64,000 nucleotides of DNA from Drechmeria coniospora (lineage: Eukaryota > Ascomycota > Sordariomycetes > Hypocreales > Ophiocordycipitaceae), in NCBI RefSeq assembly GCF_001625195.1, contig NC_054391.1, positions 4,413,157 through 4,477,156 of the forward strand. Direction: 5' to 3'. Positions 57,510 through 64,000 of this stretch are shown in pieces (the stretch's first letter is position 1; each line of letters opens with the position of its first letter). The position numbers were made by a program, and so were the translations under genes. The notes below the pieces were generated by a model that worked only from the letters and a program-made list of their open reading frames with translations, was not told the origin of the DNA and did not search any database.

Positions 57510-59604
57510 ATGGCCCCGAGAGAACCATCACGGCCAGCACATCGGCACCGAGATCGAACGTCTGACGCTGTCCGGAAGAATCAGCACAAGAAGAAGAAGC
57601 ACAAAGCGAAACGGCCGGCTACGGCATCGGACGAGAGCAAAGATGGCAGGGAGACGCATTCGCTATCCTCTGGCGCCCTGGCGCAGCTAGAACGAGAACA
57701 TGCACGGCAAAAACACAAGACGCAGCGACGCAAGCGGCCGCCGAGGGAGCCGAAGGACGACCAAGATGAAAAGGTAAAGGGCGAGCCGGAGATGCCTGCT
57801 GTCAAGGCACGGAAGCAGAACCGCCGGGCGAGGAAGAAGAGAATGGTCAGCGGGGCCATCATGGAGGAGGGAAGAGTGCGCAACTCGGGCATGCGAGCGG
57901 GCGGCAGCTGGAGCGAGGACAGTTTCGAAAAAGAGGCCTTCTTCCATCGGCCGCGGCAGAAAAAGTCCAAGAAAAAGCTTTGTTCGTCAACGCTGGGCCG
58001 ATCAAAGGGATGCTAGGAAAGCTAACGTCGATCTAGGGATCCTGCTGGGATGCAGCCTTGTCGTGCTCATTGTCGTCATCGTCGTGGCCGTCGTCGTCAG
58101 CAAGAAGAATGCGGACGCCAAGGCGTCCCTGGACAGCAGCCTCGAGGGAAAGAGCCAGGAAAAAATACCGACGCAGTGGAAGAACACATATCTCGATCCG
58201 TGGACGTGGCAATCGACGACCGACTTCAACGTCACCTTCACCACGGATACCGTCGGTGATCTGCCCGTCATGGGCTTGCCCTCGAACTGGGACGACTCGG
58301 CGAGGGCAAACGACAAGGTGCCGCCGCTGAACCAAAAATGGGGCCCCTACAGCAGCAAGGCGGCACGAGGGGTGAACTTAGGTGGCTGGCTCGTGCTCGA
58401 ACCCTTCATCACGCCGTCACTCTTCCGCTACGGCCTGAACGCCGGCATCATCGACGAATGGACCCTTTGCAAGCACCTCGGCGCGTCGGCGTCGAAGACG
58501 CTCGAGGCTCACTACGACTCCTTCGTCACCGAGGCGACCTTTAAGGCGATTGCCGACGCCGGCCTCGACCACGTCCGGATCCCCTTCTCCTACTGGGCCG
58601 TCCAGGTCTACGACGGAGATCCCTACGTCTTCCGTACCTCGTGGCGCTACCTCCTTCGCGGCATCGAATGGGCCCGCAAGTACGGGCTCCGCGTCAACCT
58701 CGACGTCCACGGACTTCCCGGAAGCCAGAATGGCTGGAACCACAGCGGCCGGTGGGGGGCCATCGGGTGGCTCAACGGCACCGACGGCCGTCTCAACGGG
58801 GACCGCTCGCTCGAGCTCCACGATCGGCTGTCCAAGTTCTTCGCCCAAGACCGCTACAGGAACATCATCAGCCACTACGGCCTCGCCAACGAGCCGCGGA
58901 TGACGTTCCTGAAGAAAAGCGACGTCCTCGAGTGGACCGAGGCCGCGTACAAAGTGGTGCGGAGGAACGGCGTCAGGGCCCTCGTCGTTTTCGGCGACGG
59001 CTTCATGGGCCTCGACAACTGGCAGGGCTTGTTGACGGGCTACGACGACATGGTGCTCGATGTGCACCAGTACGTCATCTTCAACGAGAACCAGATCGTC
59101 TTCACCCACCAGAAGAAGATCCAGTACGCCTGCGATGGCTGGGGCGAGCAGACGCTGCGCAGCTTGGACAGGACGACCGGCTACGGACCAACCATCTTCG
59201 CCGAGTGGTCCCAGGCCGACACCGACTGCGCCAACTTCCTCACCGGCGTCGGCTGGGGCAACCGATGGGAGGGCACCTACGACACGGGCGACAAGAGCAC
59301 GTCGACGCTGACGCCGCGTTGCCCGGCCAAGGACAAAACCTGCTCGTGCGCAAAGGCGAACCAGGACCCGAGCCAGTTCAGCGACGACTACAAAAAGTTT
59401 CTGCGTCTCTTTGCCGAGGCCCAGATGCACAGCTTCGAGAAGGGCTGGGGTTGGTGGTACTGGAGCTGGAAGACGGAGAGCGCGCCGCTTTGGAGCTACG
59501 AATCCGGCTTGAAAGCCGGCATCCTACCAGAGAAGGCATACCAGCGCAGTTTCAACTGCGATTCCGCCGTACCAGATTTTAGCGATCTTCCCGAGACGTA
59601 CTGA
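57510..59604 (+). CDS. exgD: Membrane-anchored GH5 exo-beta-1,3-glucanase (ExgD type)
   Basis: Two exons (57510-57981, 58037-59604) encode 679 aa. The first ~155 residues are a highly basic Lys/Arg-rich cytosolic tail. One membrane anchor follows (about 158-179, ILLGCSLVVLIVVIVVAVVV), then an extracellular catalytic domain, giving type II topology. GH5_9 motifs are ARGVNLGGWLVLEPFITPS, DAGLDHVRIPFSYWAV, LDVHGLPGSQNGWNHSGR, YGLANEPRM and PTIFAEWSQADTDC. The acid/base should be Glu443 (in NEP) and the nucleophile Glu547 (in AEW). Aspergillus ExgD has the same layout. The enzyme releases glucose from beta-1,3-glucan and is thought to remodel the cell wall. The intron has a GTTCGT donor and CTAAC branch site. 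Splicing joins KKKL to W-ILLGC, directly at the anchor. Confidence 0.93.
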
Positions 59605-59670
59605 GTGCGCGTATGTGGCCTGCTCCGTGGGTGCGCATGTTGGAGTGAGGAGGGGAGCTGTGGCAGCACG

Positions 59671-59813
59671 GTATGGTTTGGCATGGCCTGGTATAGTTGG
59701 GCATGACACGATATGGCATTGTATGGCATTGTATGGCATTGTGTGACATTTTATGGAATTGTATGGCATGGTATGGCATGGTATGGCATGGCATGGCATG
59801 TTATGGCACGGCA
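59671..59813. repeat. TATGGCATTG/TATGGCATGG satellite
   Basis: A roughly 10-nt unit, TATGGCATNG, is repeated about a dozen times with point changes. It starts 66 nt after the glucanase stop codon and probably lies in its 3' UTR. Confidence 0.9.
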
Positions 59814-62320
59814 GGTATTGGGGTGCTGCTTTTGCTTGTGTTTTAATCGCATTTGCATTCGTCAAACATTGAATACTGGGACGAGACGATGGTTTTTTTT
59901 GGTTCATAATGTTTGAGGGTTTCATGTAGAATGGGTTAGATGATCATGTACAGCCTTCATCAACGAGCCAACGCGAGGCACGGAAGAAACGGCGCACCAT
60001 CACATCACACCGCTCGGCTTCTCCTACCCTCGCCTCAGCGCGGCGGAGTATGCTCGTAAACGACTCATCCCTCATGAAGGAAGCAAGCTCACGAGCCAGT
60101 CCTGGAAGGAGATGGATAGCCTTTGAAATCACACACAAGCTGCTCGTAGGTGGTCGCGAGTTGGCGTGACAGGGGGGGTCGCATGAGCCAAAATACGGTC
60201 ACGGTCGACAAGGCAGACAAGCCATTTTCATGGGGCGTCAATCTGTCACATCTCCAACACTTTCAGCTACCATCATCGAGTCGAACCCATGCCTCTCAGG
60301 CTCTTTTGCAGATACCGGTGTGGGGAAAGGGAGGGACGGCGCTGGCAAGGACCGCTTGGATGAGGACTGACTGGGAGCTCAAGCCTCGGCTCCCGCGGTA
60401 TCATCCCAGACTCGGTCCTCATCCCCGCATGCCATTTCACGTTTGGATCATAGACGTTGCCCATGGCTGGAGGCGACCGTCCCCGTCATTGGTTCGGTCG
60501 TACCTGCAACGGGGTACGTCGTGTCCAGCCGCGGGTTGCACAACATATGGATAGATATACGGAGGCTCCTACACCAGACACCAGGCCGCCAGGACCAGGA
60601 AACATCATCATCTCGGCCTTGTTTTCGAATCGAGTACGGCTGTGGTGTGATGCGCCAAGGACCAGTCAGGTCTGCGGCGTCGCCTGACCTTGAGCATCGG
60701 ACCGTGCTGCTGCGCAAGTACGGCTGCTACTCACGAGACATGATGTTTACGAATCCCCAGTCGTTTGTTCAACCTTGACCATTTCATCACGGCCGACGGG
60801 CTCGCGGCGAGTTGAATACGCACCTGCACCCGTCTCTCGCACGCCACGAACAGTCCACTAATTGTTTGCTGTTCCTTCAGCAAACGTCTCTGTCGGCGTA
60901 CATTCTCGCTGCTTGCTTTCTCGTCCTGGCCATGCCTGTACCGCTTCGCTTAGCGCCGCCATAGATGTCAAGCACGAGCATGCTTCCATTTTCATCGTTC
61001 TTACCTGGCCAAAACGTTGCTTGCTAGCCACGAGCGAGCGACAGGTTCTAGAATGGTGCGACTACGAGTAGAAGTGGAATTCAAGGCGGATCGTTGAAAG
61101 GGCCGGCCATGTTTCATCGCACGCAGGCGGGCCGACGCGTGGTCGAGCATGAACGATGACGGTGACGGTGGTGGCGGTGAGAACACGACGTGCCAACATC
61201 GGCCTCCGGCGGGGGTTATGAAATCTGGAGTGAAGTTGGCCAGATGGCCAGGTAAGGCGGCGACGACGGGCATCGAGAAGACGGTGGGTGTCACGTCACC
61301 TCCGTCCGAGCCACTTTCTTCTGCATGTCGATGACTGCTTCGCCGTCGGGCAGGACAGGGTTCGATGACCTGTTTGTGACGAGAGGGCGACGGCGGAGGG
61401 TGACGGCAGAAGTCGGTCTGAGACGCAGAGTAATACGGGTTGCTTGTGCGAGTGCGAGCAGCACGTCACTCGCATCCCTGCCTTGACACCCTGTAATACA
61501 CGCCAGAGCGTACGGAGACGGATGCATGGTGAGTTAAAGCTACACCGTACATGTACAGCGACGAGCAGACCGGGAACGGGGGTCGACCAGGTTACATCAC
61601 TCGGCCCAGGATACAGGAGCCGGGGAAGGACGGAGCGTGGCGATGCCCACTTGCCTTTGGGCACGAGGCGGCGCAAGTCGTGGAGAGAGAGGTCGATATG
61701 TAGTGTAAAAATATCACCCAGGGAGACAGGGACACCATCGACGGCTCGGCTCGGCTCCTCGGTTATAGGCCTTTATAAGAGGTGGCCTGCAATGCAGCGC
61801 GGAATTGCCGATGGTTGCATGGACATGCATGAGAGGGAGAATGAGTCTGCATGATGTCTGCGAGAGGGAGAGGCATGAACCAGGTCGCAAGACTGCCGTG
61901 TCGCCGTGAGGGTCTGCGGCTGGATGCAAGGAGACTGTTCGGCCAATGCCTTTGTCGCCCTCTGTCCTATATCGAGCTGCACAGTACAATGGCCATTCCA
62001 CGCACTCTCCTGGCAAGGGAAGGGAAGAAGAAGTCAACAGGGCAGGATAGTTGGCAAGTCAGCGTACCTGGGGATGCACTATCATCCTCGAGCACACCCA
62101 CCTCGCCTCCAACGACCCCCCGGAAGCCCTCGGGCGTCCAGTTCGCCACTCCGCTTGTGCGCTTGTGCGTGTCGCAAGGTCATAGGCCATGGTCCAGGAG
62201 ACTGCCTTTGATGTCAGGGGGGAGCTGGCGAGGAGTGTGAAGGCCGAAATTTGCCCACAAATAGTCGTTTGCCGACGAGCAGCCAGCTGGTCAGTCTCTG
62301 CTGGTTGATGGGATGGATGA

Positions 62321-62395
62321 GAGGGTAGGGAGTGAGTGGGAGGGGAAGGGATGGAAGGGATGGATGGGATGGATGGGAGGGTATGGGATGGAATG
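62321..62395. repeat. G-rich GGGATGGA minisatellite
   Basis: A purine-rich run of GGGATGGA/GGGATGGATG units with several GGG triplets on the plus strand. Intergenic; no gene context. Confidence 0.85.
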
Positions 62396-62804
62396 AATAC
62401 GAAAGCGACAGCAGAAGGAGAGAGCAGCAGGAGGGAGCAGGGCACGGGTGAGTACGAGTATGATTAACAGCTACACATTGTTCGTACTCGTAAGTACTTG
62501 GAAATAACTGGCACTGCCTGGGATATGGCTTGATGATGCGGCGTTTCGAGATTGTCGATCAGCACTCCGTCCTCGGATGTCCCTGTGCGCGTACATGTAC
62601 AAAGTACAAAGTGTATGCATGCACTGTACACGACCTGAAGTACTTGCACAAGTAAGTGTAAGTACATGTACTTGTGTCTGCACCGTGGTCCATTGTTACT
62701 CACTTGTCCTTACGTATGCCTTGTTTGTACAGTAATTATGGCGTAGTAGTAAGTAGGTAGGTAAACAAATGTGCGTGTATTTGAGTACATACAGTACAGT
62801 ACTT

Positions 62805-62940
62805 AGTTGTAAGTACAAATAGAATAACACCATGTAGTTGTAAGTACAAATAGAATAATACCATGTACTTACGGAGTATTAGTCGCAGGTACAAATAGAA
62901 TACTACCATTAAGTTGCAAGTACAAATAGAATAATGCGAC
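62805..62940. repeat. 31-nt tandem repeat, four copies
   Basis: Units begin at 62805, 62836, 62881 and 62912. Each reads AGTTGTAAGTACAAATAGAA, then a TAATACCATGT-like tail. The second is extended by TACGGAGTATT-type sequence, so the GTAC word appears inserted within the array. Confidence 0.9.
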
Positions 62941-63483
62941 GATGCAGGTATTAAGGGTGCAGAGGAGTGTTGGTGTAGCTAAGTAAGTACCTATGTATAC
63001 TAACTTACACTCCGTACTCTGTTTACATGTACATGTAAGTACAAGTGCTTCGGCGCGTTACGTTTCTGGAAATACATGGAAATACGTAAATAGGAGCACA
63101 CAGGCACTTAAGCAAGGTCCTAAGTAAATTACTCACATGGTGCGGAGTACGGAGTAGGCTTTCCTTAGTACCTATTCCTACTTGTACTTACGTGTACTTA
63201 CAGTAGGTGTACATTCATTAAGTGTGCATGTACAGTGTGCTTGTACTTGTACTCCGCAACCCGTGCTTCGTACTTTGACTTGCATGTACATGTACAGGAC
63301 CAGAGTTCTGCGAGAACTTAAAGCAAGTGCACTGTACCTGTAAGTACTTAATTACTGCTATACATGTACTGTAAGTACTCACAATAAGCACTCATGGTGA
63401 ACGAGGCAGGATCGATCCGCGAACCAATCACGCCTGCACAATACCCCTCGGCCTCGGCCAGTCATCGTCGAGATGATTCCCTT

Positions 63484-63559
63484 GCGCCTGCCAGTTGCAG
63501 CGCTGGAACCCCGCAATCAGGGCGCTATAGCGCCAGTGGGCGCAAGAACTGGCAGGCGC
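63484..63559. repeat. Inverted repeat with nested palindrome
   Basis: GCGCCTGCCAGTT (63484-63496) and its exact complement AACTGGCAGGCGC (63547-63559) flank a 50-nt spacer. Inside the spacer is the perfect palindrome GGCGCTATAGCGCC (63521-63534). Confidence 0.95.
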
Positions 63560-64000
63560 TGTCGCCTCCGTCGCATCCACATTTCACACCCACAATTCAC
63601 ATCCACATTTCACATCCACGGACCGCCTCCACATGCATATCCGTCCACACGTCCACATGAAAGTGAAAGCGTTCGAGCCGTCCTTGAGCTCCTCGACCCG
63701 TCATTGAACCAGCCAAAGGCTTCAGCTTCCGCCCCAGGCCCCCCAGCTGTCGGACACACCAGCGGATCAGAGAAAACGACATGGCGGCGGCAAGTCGACG
63801 ATAGCGAGCAAGGACGAGTGCGAATACCCTCCGTCTTCTCATTCGTCTCCGGCTGCTGCTGCTGCAGCTCCCCCCCAGCAACGTCCCCCCGCCCGACCGG
63901 TCGGCCGGCCTCCAAGCGAAGTGGCTGCTGCCCTGTCTTCGAGGCGTCTGCGAGCTTATAGTGGCCGTCCGTATTATTAGCACGGCGACGGCAACGCATT

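Larger units (their letters stand above)
59605..64000. other. Intergenic right end with several repeats
   Basis: 4.4 kb without a supported gene. It includes a 10-nt satellite (59671-59813), GGGATGGA-type repeats (about 62321-62395), a GTAC-dense stretch (about 62570-63390) with a 31-nt tandem repeat, an inverted repeat (63484-63559), and CATCCACATTTCACA units (about 63575-63622). The final 600 nt may be promoter of a gene beyond the window. Confidence 0.55.

Noticed and set aside
57510..58016. Treating the basic 157-residue N-terminal segment as a separate small gene
   Set aside because: A GTTCGT donor, CTAAC branch site and AG acceptor join it in phase to the membrane anchor of the GH5 enzyme, giving the known ExgD layout.
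1..64000. CRISPR arrays, bacterial operons or ribosome-binding sites
   Set aside because: The genes contain spliceosomal introns and eukaryotic-only families; such features are not expected and none was seen.

Overview
The window is nuclear DNA of a filamentous ascomycete. Short GT-AG introns (mostly 50-120 nt) with CTAAC/CTGAC-type branch sites, G+C-rich coding sequence, CT-rich leaders and orthologues of typical Pezizomycotina genes all support this. The gene set and the layout of the N-acetylglucosamine (GlcNAc) genes suggest a Sordariomycete, probably Hypocreales; the species cannot be told from the sequence alone. I support 17 protein-coding genes and no RNA gene or intact transposon. 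Gene density is low.

The left third (0.6-21.6 kb) is a GlcNAc catabolism and sensing cluster. It holds a hexokinase-family sugar kinase (606-2331, -), glucosamine-6-phosphate deaminase (7114-8341, +), an Ndt80/PhoG-type transcription factor of the RON1/Rep1 kind (9574-11590, -), GlcNAc-6-phosphate deacetylase (14700-16237, -) and a GH3-GNAT fusion of the Ngs1/Nag3 kind (18339-21587, +). Together they form a self-contained module: sugar sensor and histone acetyltransferase, its DNA-binding partner, then kinase, deacetylase and deaminase that turn GlcNAc into fructose-6-phosphate. The GlcNAc transporter is not in the window.

The middle holds housekeeping genes: an Rxt2-like histone-deacetylase-complex subunit (22.8-24.4 kb), a phospholipid N-methyltransferase (Opi3 type, 25.7-26.6 kb), an Nramp metal transporter (28.1-29.9 kb) and an Lsb5-like VHS/GAT protein (31.0-32.6 kb). 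A 9 kb stretch without a convincing gene follows. Then come a four-finger C2H2 transcription factor (41.6-43.0 kb), TFIIE beta (44.2-45.1 kb), cytochrome b5 (46.7-47.3 kb) and F-actin capping protein alpha (48.7-49.8 kb).

From about 50 to 55 kb the DNA turns A+T-richer and full of GTAC-type words. This island carries two related small cysteine-rich secreted-protein genes of unknown function (52671-52964 and 55027-55311). To its right lie the mitochondrial branched-chain 2-oxoacid dehydrogenase E1 beta gene (55661-56918, -) and, divergently, a membrane-anchored GH5 exo-beta-1,3-glucanase (57510-59604, +). The last 4.4 kb is intergenic, with several tandem repeats and a strong inverted repeat.

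Intergenic DNA across the window is peppered with TACTCCGTA/TACGGAGTA words, some joined into perfect 18-bp palindromes. Exon borders were set by eye from reading frame, splice consensus and remembered family conservation; no transcript or database evidence was available.
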